Shown piece by piece: positions 44,844 to 55,500 of a stretch of DNA of 64,000 nt; positions within the stretch are counted from its first letter, which is position 1; every line of letters begins with the position of its first letter. Source of the stretch: Bradysia coprophila. Lineage: Eukaryota > Arthropoda > Insecta > Diptera > Sciaridae. The position numbers were made by a program, and so were the translations under genes. The notes under the pieces were generated by a model. It saw only the letters and a list, made by a program, of their open reading frames with translations. It made no database searches and was not told the origin of the DNA. The stretch covers positions 3,162,001 to 3,226,000 of the forward strand of contig NW_023503374.1 of NCBI RefSeq assembly GCF_014529535.1, given 5' to 3'.

Positions 44844-46174
44844 ATGGCACTAAAAGGAGTAAGGGTTATTGAACTGGCAGGCCTTGCACCTGGACCATTT
44901 TGCGGAATGATTCTATCCGACTTTGGAGCTTCGGTCACGAAAATTGATAGAGTAAGAGGCTTACGATGGATGTCTCTGCCGTTTATTAGATTCGAAGTAT
45001 TCCATAGCAGTGCAATTTATGCTAATTATTTTTGCAGACATTGAACAATAGACTCGACTGTCTAGGACAGGGAAAAACAACACTTCCACTCAATTTAAAA
45101 AGTCCGAAAGCTCAGACAATCCTGCGAAAACTGGTAACGAAATCCGATGTTATTATTGAACCGTTTCGTCCTGGAGTAATGGAAAAATTGGGTTTGTTCA
45201 CATTCGGTCTGCAATTACAAATCGGTTATAATACTTGACTGAACAACTAGGTCTCGGTCCGGATGTTTTACTGAAAGATAATCCTGCGTTGATCTATGCT
45301 CGGCTAAGCGGTTTTGGTAAATATTGCTGGTTGCTGTCTATAGTAGCTTGTTCAAAAGAGAGAATTTTTTACCGCTTTTTTAGGCCAGACCGGTCCATTG
45401 TCAGAAAGAGCAGGACATGATATCAATTACTTGGCAGTTTCTGGTGTTTTATCCCTTCTCGGAGAAAAAGAATCGAAACCGAAACCTCCAGTGAATCTAT
45501 TGGCTGATTTCGCTGGCGGTGGACTACTCTGTGCATTCGGAATTTGTGTGGCGTTATTGGAACGGAGTCGATCCGGTAAAGGTCAAGTAGTTGATCATTC
45601 GATGACCGAGGGAGCTGCCTACGTAGCCTCGTGGCTTATGAGATCACGTGAACTGCCGATATGGGGCAACGTACGCGGGGACAATATGTTGGATGGTGGT
45701 GCTTTCTTTTACGACACATACGAAACGAAGGACCACAAATATATGTCGGTTGGTGCCATAGAACCACAATTTTTTAAACAGTTCGTTGATGGATTGGGAT
45801 TGGAAGACATCAGTCAATTCGGCGACAACGATGCTGCTAAAGCCAAAGTGACAGAAATATTTAGAACGAAAACCCAAAAGGAATGGACCGACATTTTTGA
45901 AGACATAGATGCGTGCGTGTTTCCGGTTGTTGAATGGAAAGATGCAAAATTTCATCGACAAAACAGTAGCAGGAAAAGCTTTGTCGATAGTGTAGGTAGT
46001 GTCATACCAACTCCAGCTCCAGTTTTAAGCAGAACACCAGGAAAGTCGGGTGTATTGAAGGAGGAAACGAATAAGGAGACCATTGAGAGTTTACTGGAAG
46101 AAATTGGTGTGAGTAGGGATGAAATTAAGGAATTGTGCAGTGAGGGAGCACTTAATTTGGAATCAAAGTTATAA
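44844..46174 (+). CDS. Amacr: alpha-methylacyl-CoA racemase
   Basis: This CoA-transferase family III enzyme interconverts (R)- and (S)-2-methylacyl-CoA esters so that branched-chain acyl groups can enter beta-oxidation in mitochondria or peroxisomes. The model is join(44844..44951,45038..45191,45251..45316,45384..46174), 372 aa (human 382). Introns are 59-86 bp with correct phase at each junction. The N-terminal block [20 protein letters not shown] is typical. The catalytic pair is His121 in GHDINY and Asp151 in LLADFAGGG, and Glu236 sits in GAIEPQFF. The block [12 protein letters not shown] is also diagnostic. The C-terminus SKL is a canonical PTS1 peroxisomal signal. The usual His-rich segment before the last strand reads [11 protein letters not shown] here. 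AATAAA follows at 46,250. Confidence 0.95.
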
Positions 46175-46249
46175 AATTTTGCTGCGCAGTACGATGGTGA
46201 TGGTTGTATGACAAATGCAATTTCTGCATTTCTGTACTGTTGGGGATAA

Positions 46250-46255
46250 AATAAA
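46250..46255 (+). promoter_or_regulatory. AMACR poly(A) signal
   Basis: AATAAA, 76 nt past the AMACR stop codon. Confidence 0.65.
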
Positions 46256-46905
46256 GTGAACGTTGAGTCGATTTGCAGGGCAATGAATGAAACGTAGAAC
46301 CTCTGTTTGCTGGTGAAACAACAACGTTGAATAGTGGAGATCTTGACCTCGTCGTTTGAGAACCTAAATATGGTTTTGATGGTGAGTTCAAAAATATTTG
46401 TCACAACTCCCCTCCGCTGAAACTTCGGAAACCTTTGTTGTGAAAAATGTGGTGTTTACCTCGGGAAAAAATTGGAAATTGCATTTTCATTCGTGCGACG
46501 TAAATAACCTTATTTTCTCCACTCAAATGGGGTGAGAAGATGGCGTTTTGTTGTTTCATCTCTTGTTTCTCCTTCACCTTGGGAAGAAATAGGAAATTCC
46601 CAATTTTTCCCAATTGTTCGAATTTCCTATTTTCTCTCCTTGGTAAACCAATAACCACTTCTCGGGTTACTTGTCGGCCTAGCTTCGCTCTGACCGCAAA
46701 CAATACCATTGAAATGTAATTTCCAACTTTTTTCCCCTCGTTGAACATTCTGAACATAATTGACGTAGGATGCAAAAGAAGAAACTTGTACAAGGCCTAC
46801 AGTTACTTACCGATCAAATTTTGGTCATTGGCTCGGCGCAAAATGACGTCCTTTTTATGGGGAAAAAAATCATCGGCGCCAAGTGGTCTGTTCTTTCAAC
46901 AAAAT
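46256..46905. other. AMACR-JMJD4 convergent spacer
   Basis: No gene is supported. A 130-codon minus-strand frame at 46,401-46,793 is the longest here. It is Lys/Phe-rich and has no domain I recognise; several GGAAATT/AATTTCC stretches suggest a decayed hairpin element. Confidence 0.4.
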
Positions 46906-48230
46906 TTAGTCGATGTAGTTCTTTAACTCTTCATTTATTGCTGAGCTAAGTTGATTACACGCATCCCATATTTCAACACCGAAATTTAGCTCTTTGTGGC
47001 TGCGTTCCACTTTATCCAACACGGAGAGACACGACTTTAGGTCGAAAAGGCATAGGTTTTCACCGATCGCAAATTCATTTATCGGCAACTGATCTCCTGT
47101 TCTCCTATGCCGCTGAATTCGATTATCGACAATGACTTTCAGCAGATCGAAAAAGTCTTCGAAATTCATGCCATGCAACGCTTTCAACATGATTTGACAG
47201 TGGCCTTCAAAGTTGTCCATGTCACGGCAATCACTGATTTCTATCACTACTTTCTGGTAATTTTCTTGCAACGCTGACCACACATGCAACACATTGCATC
47301 CGTTAAAGAAATTGTGATTGATCGAAATGGTGTCTTCGATGTTGTGGACTTGATGATACCAGCCGGATGGAACGAATATCGTGTCGCCGGCTTTTTGCAG
47401 CAAACAAATGTACGCACAGCCGGTTTTCTGCAACATTTCCTCGGTTATGGCAAACGGAAGGTTGTTCAAATTGTCCAGCAGCTTTCGTTCTTCATTCGGA
47501 TGCACCAAAATCCATTTTTTGATTCCGAAGATGTTCGTTGACCAGCTGAATGACTGAAACACATCCACATGAAACGGTGTCCTTTTTGAGAGGAAGAGAG
47601 AGAGAGAGAGAAACAAAAATTAATTTTTAAAGAAGTGCGGATAACGCAACTGCGTTGTCTACCATGTCCCTTTCGGTCCCATATAAACAAACTTATAATC
47701 GTCCTGTTCGCTGCCGTGGAGGTATTCGTTGAGCCAATCTGATGCGAAGTATTGGGGTATGTTGTAGAAGTCATAGGAAGGTTGCCCTTTCCTCAGATGC
47801 CAGTCTTTCAGATACCACAATTTGTTGTCGCAATTAGGTTCTGCTTTTTAACAAAATTTGTTTTTTACAATATGCACACACGATGGGAATATCACTCACC
47901 AGTCGACCAATAGTCCAAGAAGTCGTGAAGATTCATTTCGAATTTTTCGTGTGAATTTAAATGTTGCTTACTACAATCGGCTATCGGCACTTTATGGTTT
48001 GGTAGGGTTTCCCTTAAATGGTCAAAGTCGATTCCATCTGATTTGATCCATGTTTGCATGGATTTCCATTTCTGTGGAACGGATTCGATGACAAGTGGAA
48101 CATTCTGATGCATGTACTTCTGGTGGAACACGTCGTACGTAAGGTCATTGCAATTTATTTTGTCAATTTGCACTGGGCTTGAATGTGCTTTACACTCACA
48201 AAAGGTTTCAATTCCACTAATTTCGATCAT
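46906..48230 (-). CDS. Jmjd4: JmjC-domain 2-oxoglutarate/Fe(II) oxygenase, JMJD4-type
   Basis: JMJD4 is a JmjC hydroxylase; the human enzyme hydroxylates a lysine of the translation release factor eRF1. The model is complement(join(46906..47581,47663..47843,47900..48230)), 395 aa. Introns are 81 and 56 bp with phases that fit (STG-A, T-W). The iron triad is His175 and Asp177 in TPFHVDVF, and His260 in SINHNFF. Family-diagnostic blocks are YMGPKGTWTPFH, SFSWSTNIFGIKKW and FVPSGWYHQVHN. The C-terminal helical part follows the JMJD4 pattern (HCQIMLKALHGMNFEDFFDL). The acceptor of exon 3 is preceded by a (CT)n-rich tract. Nearest alternatives (JMJD6, HSPBAP1) fit the surrounding motifs less well. 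Confidence 0.92.
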
Positions 48231-48517
48231 GATTTTTGTTTATTACTTTGACAATCAGCTGTTTACCATTTTTCCGTTTTGGCACACACGGCACAAACAC
48301 ATTCACATCATTCACACACATGATGTCAGAGCCTGTTAGCAATTTTATTTTTAGACCCGTACGAAGTACAGGGTCAATTAGAGTTTCATTTGTCGGTTTT
48401 TTTTTCAGAAATCTCGGGCTTTCGGCCCCTTCCATGAAAAATAATGGGCATGTTAAATAGTGCTGGCACCTACTGAACTAACTGTTGTAAGGTATTTTGA
48501 GTATAGCTTTACTCCAT

Positions 48518-48675
48518 CGTACGGTAAAAACGATTTTTGACAAGCCGAAAACGAACGAGACCATCCATAGGCCCATAATGCATAGCCTCCGTTTTTGCGA
48601 ACAATTTGTCAACAATCATTTTTTGATTATGGCTCTATGGATGACGGTTTGGCAGCTCAAATAACCTTGGAATGT
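48518..48675. repeat. dispersed repeat R2, copy 2
   Basis: Same blocks as 32,467-32,580 (GTACGGTAAAAACGATTTTT, 'gccgaaaacgaacgaga', 'ctcaaataaccttggaa'), plus an internal inverted pair 'ccatccatagg' / 'ctatggatgacgg'. Confidence 0.65.
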
Positions 48676-48876
48676 CAAAATGAACATTGCAAGAGATTAG
48701 TTGTAGAAGATGCAGGCAGAAAACAGAAGACTTTTGAAACGAAGGCTGTAAACCAACACTCCCCACGCGCAGATCACAACTTCTTCTAATGATTTTACAA
48801 ATAAAAAATTCCACCACATCATCACGGCGAAGAGAATTATCACAGGTCATTTTATCGCCAATTGTGGTGTGTCAAC

Positions 48877-48925
48877 CGCGTATCTGTATCTGTGTGACCT
48901 CTCCAAAGCTTACAGCCTTGTTTGA
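48877..48925. repeat. partial copy of the AAGGCTGTATAC MITE family
   Basis: 'atctgtatctgtgtgacctc' followed by 'tccaaagcttacagcctt' matches one end of the 40,047-40,272 element. A similar end lies at about 40,985-41,025. Confidence 0.55.
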
Positions 48926-48971
48926 AACGATCTCGTACGGGATTGCGTTAAGGTTCTGAAAGAACATAGAC

Positions 48972-49290
48972 TGTTATGATCAGAGCGAGAAAACCGAAGA
49001 CTAGTTATTATAACTTGCCTTGGAGTACTTGTCAAAGTATTTACTTCTCTTTCAACGTGGTACGTTGAGAGCGAGAGGACCGAAGATCAGTTTATTATAA
49101 CTTGCCTTGGTGAACTTGTCAAAGTATTTACTGGTTGCGCATTGCAGCCTTTTTTTCGCTTAAAAAAAAAAAAAATTACTTCTCTTTCAACGTGGTACAA
49201 TGAGAGCGAGAGGACCGAAGACCAGTTTATTATAACTTGCCTTGGGGTAATTGTCAAAATATCTCTTTCTCTTTCATCATAACACTTACG
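48972..49290. repeat. tandem array of three AACTTGCCTTGGGG-family units
   Basis: Three direct units each run through 'gagcgaga', 'ccgaaga(c/t)', 'agtt(t)attataacttgcctt', 'acttgtcaaa(g)tattt' and 'ttctctttcaacgtggta'. An A-tract spacer (49,160-49,178) lies between the second and third. Related to the hairpin at 44,529-44,676. Confidence 0.75.
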
Positions 49291-49389
49291 AAAGGCGGCT
49301 GAAACACAAATTCTGACAATTTGGACATGTTTCGTTAACGCACTCATTACAGATTGTATGAAAAGAAAACTTGAAGAAAAATAGTATTT

Positions 49390-49990
49390 TGCATAACAAG
49401 GGGCGAAAGTAAAAAAATTCAAACGTTTGAAGTTTGCAGCCCGCGCCGCAGGCAAGGGCGGCAATCACACGATTTGAATTTTTTTACTTTTGCCCCGAGT
49501 GATGCATACTATTTTTTATGCCAAATACTGCGGAAGATTTGTATTTTCGGTCCGAAACCAAACATAAATTTAATGAAACTGTTGAGTTATCAACAAAATT
49601 TGCTACAAAAACTGTAAAATGCCTAAAAGCGCGGGGGTCCAGGGGGCGGCAGCCCCTTGGTATAAAAATAAAAATGATTTAACAGATAAAACTACAATAA
49701 ACACACATTCACTTGCTAATAAAATATTTGGTTATCGTCAACACAACACTACACTCAATGCGTACTTTCAATCAAGTGAACATGTGCTTTCGTGACATAT
49801 GAGGACCGAAAGTAAAATGATGACAGTGACATTTACTTTCAGCCCGCAAATACGCAAGCCCACGGGGCGAAAGTAAAATGATGACAGTGACATTTACTTT
49901 CGGCCCAAGGCCTGAATTTTTTACTTTCGGTCACCATTTGAGGACCGAAAATACAAACTTTCGCAGTATTTGGCATAAAAAAATTATTTT
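49390..49990. repeat. composite of nested hairpins with GC-rich core (locus B)
   Basis: GGGGCGAAAGTAAAAAAATT pairs across 49,401-49,494. ATGCCAAATACTGCGGAAGA (49,519) pairs with its inverse near 49,978 over about 35 bp. Inside are the GC core at 49,639-49,660, in the opposite orientation to locus A, and two direct copies (49,803-49,845 and 49,864-49,906) of a short hairpin GAAAGTAAAATG...CATTTACTTTC. No ORF is present. Two GC-rich patches differ sharply from the AT-rich background. Confidence 0.65.
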
Positions 49991-50067
49991 CATGTGTCGG
50001 GGCCGAAAATGAGGGAGTTTCGATATTTTTCTCAGGTTTTCGACCCCTTACATGAAAAATTTTTTGA

Positions 50068-50173
50068 GTATCTGTTTTGGACGATTGATTTTAGGCACTT
50101 TCGCATGTAGCCCTCACTTCGTTCGGGCTACAACAAGCGAAATTGCCTAAAAACAATCGTCCAAAACAGATAC
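50068..50173. mobile_element. hairpin MITE
   Basis: GTATCTGTTTTGGACGATTG pairs with its inverse, and a central 'gtagccctcacttcgttcgggctac' hairpin forms the tip. A mini-hairpin with TGGACGATTGATTTTAG occurs at 43,812-43,842. Confidence 0.75.
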
Positions 50174-51341
50174 ACAAATAACTATTTTATTAAGTTGACA
50201 TTGAACACGATCTGTAATGAGTGTGTTTTGATTCGAACCTGACTAACTCATCTCTTCAAAACTTTGAAATTTTCGAGCCAAAAAGAACGAATAGTGAACA
50301 TACTTCCTATGTACAAATCGGGCAATGCATTAACAGGTTTCATCGGTTTTTCATTATTTTTTTGTGACAAAGGTGACAAACCAGAAAAGTGATAACAACA
50401 AAAGAGAAACAAATTAGAATTATTTACATTCCAATTAAAACTACACATTCCAAGTGCATTAACTACAACAAAAATACTGAAAGAAATATCGTAAGTGTTT
50501 CAACGTCACAGTCGAGTTTAATTTTTATTGATTTTCATGCGATTTGCTTCAAGATATTAACGTTCAATTTATTGTTTTACCTCATCGCCTTTTTTATTCT
50601 TAATTGTGCTTTTTTTGTTTTGTTTCTTTTTTTTACAAAATCATTCGCTTTTTAGGTTAAGTGACTATATGATTTCTGTAATCACTGCATAACGTAAATA
50701 GTCCTTGACGGACACTGCAAATTGATTCGGGACTTTTTACGAGTATCATAACACAGCATAGAAATATGTTCATATTGTTGACTCAACTACTTTCTACTTA
50801 CTTGGAAACCTTTTACTTCATTTATATTAAATAGAGTCATAGTCATAGTCCCTGATTTTCGTCGTTGCCGATAATGTGAGGCGCATAAACAATTTCTGAG
50901 ATGCTAACTATGGTTATCTGATTTGTAGCAATGCACGTAGGTTCTCAACAACGCAAAATAGATAGTGTGCTTTTGGCAATAATACAAACATCGGGATTCC
51001 GAAAATGAAGAGTTTTGAGATTTTTTCGAGTATACTTACGTCTCTCTTGCGTTTGGTAGGTCCTGGTCCTAGCCATTTTTGTTAGTTGCTCTCAGCTACA
51101 GCTCGCAAAATTGCCGAAAATCTGTCGTAACTATCTTAGATTCCGAGTAAATCAATAGAAAATAACTACATTTTTCATGTCATGCTAGATCTGTTAGATT
51201 TAACCCCGCAAATGAAAGAAAATCATCTTTTGCAACCCTCGGCATGAAAAGTTTTATAAATACGTAACTCGGAGAGAGTTTTTACTGGGCTAGGTTGCAT
51301 GAAAACACTATACTCTCCAAGAAAATCACTTTACTCTTCTA
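50174..51341. other. gene-free part of the JMJD4-CYLD spacer
   Basis: No gene is supported; the open frame at 50,389-50,655 is hydrophobic, Phe/Leu-rich and AT-driven, without a recognisable family. Confidence 0.35.
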
Positions 51342-51463
51342 CCCTGCGGGGCACAAAAAGCCTAGTACAAAAGAGATGCAAGATTTTGAGAGAGTAAACA
51401 TATGAAATTGTCTCTCAAAATCGTGCATCGCCTTTGCACTAAGTTTTTTGATGCGTTATAGGG
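51342..51463. mobile_element. hairpin MITE
   Basis: CCCTGCGGGGCACAAAAAGC, 'agtacaaaagagatgca' and TTTTGAGAGA pair with their inverse. A partial copy lies at about 51,985-52,064 ('actctctcaaaattttgtat', 'cttttgtactaagctttt'). Confidence 0.7.
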
Positions 51464-52122
51464 CATCCTTGATATACATAACTATTAATCGATATAACTT
51501 TAGGAGGGCATATGACGACGTACCCTGAAAACTACAACATCGTCATTTTCAGCTAAAGAAAATTTGCTGACAAGTGGTGAAAATGTCCTCAAGATCCATG
51601 TTACTTGAAATGTCACTAGCTAACAGAAGATAACAAGCGTAAGGTGAAAGTCGCATAAGCAAACGGTACAACAGTTCACCGTAAATAGCTCAAGGCTCAA
51701 GAAACATTTTCCAGCAAAGACTTAGACCCAGCACTACTCACAATTGTTCAGAATACCAACCCTACTTGTCGTGCCGTTACGTCAGCATTTTTCACGCAAA
51801 GAAGACTTTCTTCCCTTAATTTGGAGTTTTCGTCGAATTAGTTGTATTAACACGTCAACTCTTAAGAATTTACTCCTAAAGTATTTGGATGTTGTTTGGT
51901 ACGTAGACTTATTTGACGCTATGTGGCAGATTATACTTTCAAAATGGCTGATCACTATTTCTGCCTTTCAATGCATAAAAACCGAGTTTGTGAGAGAGTT
52001 TCGTACGTTTACTCTCTCAAAATTTTGTATCTCTTTTGTACTAAGCTTTTTATGTGTTGTCAACGACGACTATAAGCGAAAAGCCCTGGTCTTTTAATCA
52101 AAATTTCGGAATCTGTATCAAA

Positions 52123-52328
52123 TACAGCCAGAGGCAGTAGAATCTTAGCATGAATTTGCTTCAGCTGTTTTTCAGCTGATCCACATATACAATCAAAACT
52201 GTTCATATGGTTGAAGCTGCTACACGCACGCACGAAAAATATACATGAACAGTTTGGATTGATTGTGTGTATCAGCTGAAAAACAGCTGAAGCAAATTCA
52301 TGATAGAATTTCATTGCCTCTGACTGTA
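52123..52328. mobile_element. MITE with TA duplication
   Basis: TA flanks (52,123-52,124 and 52,327-52,328) surround ends CAGCCAGAGGCA / TGCCTCTGACTG. The strong inner arm pair is GAATTTGCTTCAGCTGTTTT 'tcagctgat'. It lies about 190 bp before the CYLD exon acceptor. Confidence 0.8.
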
Positions 52329-52556
52329 CATAAAAATAGCAATTCAAACAGAAAATAAAAGATTTCCAAAAAGGGTTAAACCTGAATTTCAGACTACCTC
52401 GAAACCGTAAAACTAAAAATTAATTGTTGTAGGCTGGTATCACGTTAACGTCAAACGGTCAAATTCGGTAATTTTCAGCTCCAGCGTGCAAACATCAATT
52501 TTTCAAACTCATTTCAGATATTTCCGTTGTGTAACAATCCCCATTTCAAATTCACA

Positions 52557-55500
52557 ATGAATGTCTCAAACGACAATCGCTATGCGATCACATTAACGGA
52601 GGTAACGGCAGAAAGCCACGCAGGGAAGAAAAAAATTCCGACAGCAACAATACTCAAAATCCAAGATGCCGAAGACTCTGGTTCCCTGAAATTTGTCGTA
52701 GTAACAGATTTCGAAAGAAAATTCTTCAAAACACCACACACATACAGCCGTTCGAATATCGATGGACTGTTATTTCTCACGCCGGACGTCTACAAATTCG
52801 CTATAGCTGTAAAGGATTCCGCAGCGAGGATAAAGTTTTGCCAATCAGACGAGCAACAAAAGTTTGTATTTGAACTGGAACTGAACAGTCCCGTCCAAAT
52901 TCCTTACGCATCTTTCGCAATGAATGATGGATCGTTTCGACGCGGATTTGTAAAGCACATCGGATGTTTGAGCGATGTGGGGCCTGGCTACCATTTCGTT
53001 GTTACTTTGATGGTAATTGGTTTTTCTTACAATGTCTGAGAGCGTCGTCTTTTGAGTGTCACGGTGTTTGAGAGTGTTGTCCTTGTATTGTGTGACTATT
53101 CAATTTTTATGTTCGTTGTTCATTCGGTAAGGCATAGAATCGACACTGTCATGTTCCTATATCTTGTAATGAAGGAAAGTCAATGGTGGGTACTGGGTAC
53201 CAATTTTCGTTAAATTCAACATTCGCATAACTGGTCTTTGAAGTGTTCGTTCTGATTGCACAATTTTGTTTCATTTTCGATTACATGTCATCCTGCGAAC
53301 CACTATGTACGTCAGCTAACTGAATTGTATTTATTTCAGAAACGGGACTGGACCTATATTCCCAATACGAACAAATTTATCGCAGCACTCGATACCCTCG
53401 ACATAGATAAGAGTCAGTCTGTCATTTTATCAGCTGATTACATCTTGAGAGACGATGCCAAAACATGTCCTGACGTAGAATTGTTTCATTTGTACCGCGG
53501 AAAGTGTGAGTCACCTGTCTAGACTAAATTTGGCGTCAGCTCTCAACTCAAACGAATCATCATTTTAGATTATGAAAGTGGCATGAGAATGAATCGACAC
53601 TCTGAACTCAACGAAAAAGTAACAAAGTCGCAAGCGATCGTCAAAAGAAATTCGTCGAACGTCGTATTCGACACGCTGAACAACAAAAACACCGTCAAAC
53701 CGGAGAAGCCATTCAATGTGAATGGCAAAGATATTTATGTGATCGATGCCCAATCGGATACGGACAATGCCGACGTGCAAATTGTCCAAAACACCCGGTA
53801 TGAAGATCGATCGGCCGTTCTGCTGACAACTAAGTGGCCGGAATGCGCTGGACCGCAATTCGAAATGTTGAATGGGAAAAGTGAAGAGGCGGCAAGTAGC
53901 AGCAGCAGTAGTAGTTACGCCAAACAAGTACGGTCAAGTTCGAGAAGCAAGTCGTCGAATCCTTTGGATCATCTTAATCAGGATTCCAGAAATGCAAACA
54001 AAGACACTTCTTCTCAGAGTAGTGCGTCTCACTATTCGTTGCGTAAACGTGAGTAGTTTTCATGTTTTACATTTTGTTTAGTTTTTGCTTTCGAACGCCA
54101 TGGATTTAGATGAGCTTCGAAAAGTTCCAAGATAATAAATCTCGAAGTTAAGCTCTGGTGCTACCTAAGCGTTTTTACCAACATTGTTCACATCATCCGA
54201 ATCACATTCTACGTAACAGGCCCGGTATACGATCAGTAAATTCGATATAACAAGTACGCGTCGGTCTTTATGAGGTGTAATGCGGGGTGAGCCTGTTCAA
54301 CTTTCTGTATTCTATTTTGTGTACGCAACAAAGAAGTCGTTGCACTAAACGATTTTAATTTGCAACAGGGACCTAGGTACTCCTAAGGGAGCTGCGGGAA
54401 ATGTGCCCTTACGACCATTGTTTTAATATTTCTGTAATTTATTCCAATACCTCCAATTTGAAGTGAATCTGCAAAGGATTTGAACGTGAAAGGGTGTAAG
54501 TGATGCTTGTATGTCATCATATAGAATGTGCAGCATCGAGGTTCCATCGATTCTGAGAAATTTTCTGAAGGTCATATTTTCGGCCGTTTATCGTCAAATT
54601 TTTTGAAGGTACTATTTGCCCCGGGAGTACTCGACCTCAACTTTCCAACGAACCCGTGTTCTCGCCAGTTTACGGAAATGAAATCCGAACTACGAAACCC
54701 CATTTTTTCGCCATTGGCAGCTTACCACCAGCCAGGTATGAAAGATCAAAAATATCTGAGACTGGTTTTGTGGCATAAGCACCAAGGCCTAACTAGGCAT
54801 CACTAGGCACTCGGTCAGTCGAAATTCAAAAGAATCGATGAAATTTGCTCAGCGAAAACAAAATGCTCAAATTCAATCTTATTTCCCAGAACTAATCGAG
54901 AGCTTTCCAACGAGCTGCCGCTTGTTAAAATGGGTACAAATTTAGATATGTTTTGAAACCAACGAAAATCGTTGATTTTAGATCATTGTCCTTCCCAATT
55001 TCCAACACCTAACTTCAACACCTCATTTCATCATATTTCCGGAACGAGTAGTCCAAATTTCATCCTATTTCCTACGTAGGCCGCGTGATGGAATCGCATA
55101 TTTCCTCCAAACTATCCATTTCCACACGAATTATTCATCGACCCTGAGATATGAGCAGTTGAAGTTCGGTGAACTTCTAGTGGTTCTTCTGCATCCGAAA
55201 TGCAACAAAAACATCAAAAGACTTGGTTCCCTGATAGCTACTGGACTCAGCTTCAGCATAGCAGTGATACTAAACATACCTATGACACGGTGAATGTACC
55301 TTTAAAGTATAAATTTTGGCCTCTGTTTCTCTACTCGAATAATTCCGTGCACTGAAAAGATTTGATCAAAAAATATTTTTTTATGCTTCAAGCGTACCTT
55401 TTCGAAATCAGCATATAGAAGACAATAGACAGTTTGCGCAAATGACGTATAGTTTATAAGTGGAAATTATAAGTCGCATCTTCATACAAGAAGTTGTGGA

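Noticed and set aside
45952..46404. 150-codon minus-strand frame over the AMACR 3' end
   Set aside because: It is a shadow of the AMACR coding frame and its 3' UTR; no motif is present.
46401..46793. 130-codon minus-strand frame between AMACR and JMJD4
   Set aside because: No recognisable domain, Lys/Phe-rich and flanked by short inverted AATTTCC stretches; kept only as a note on the spacer.
53565..53927. 120-codon minus-strand frame
   Set aside because: Antisense shadow of CYLD exon 3.
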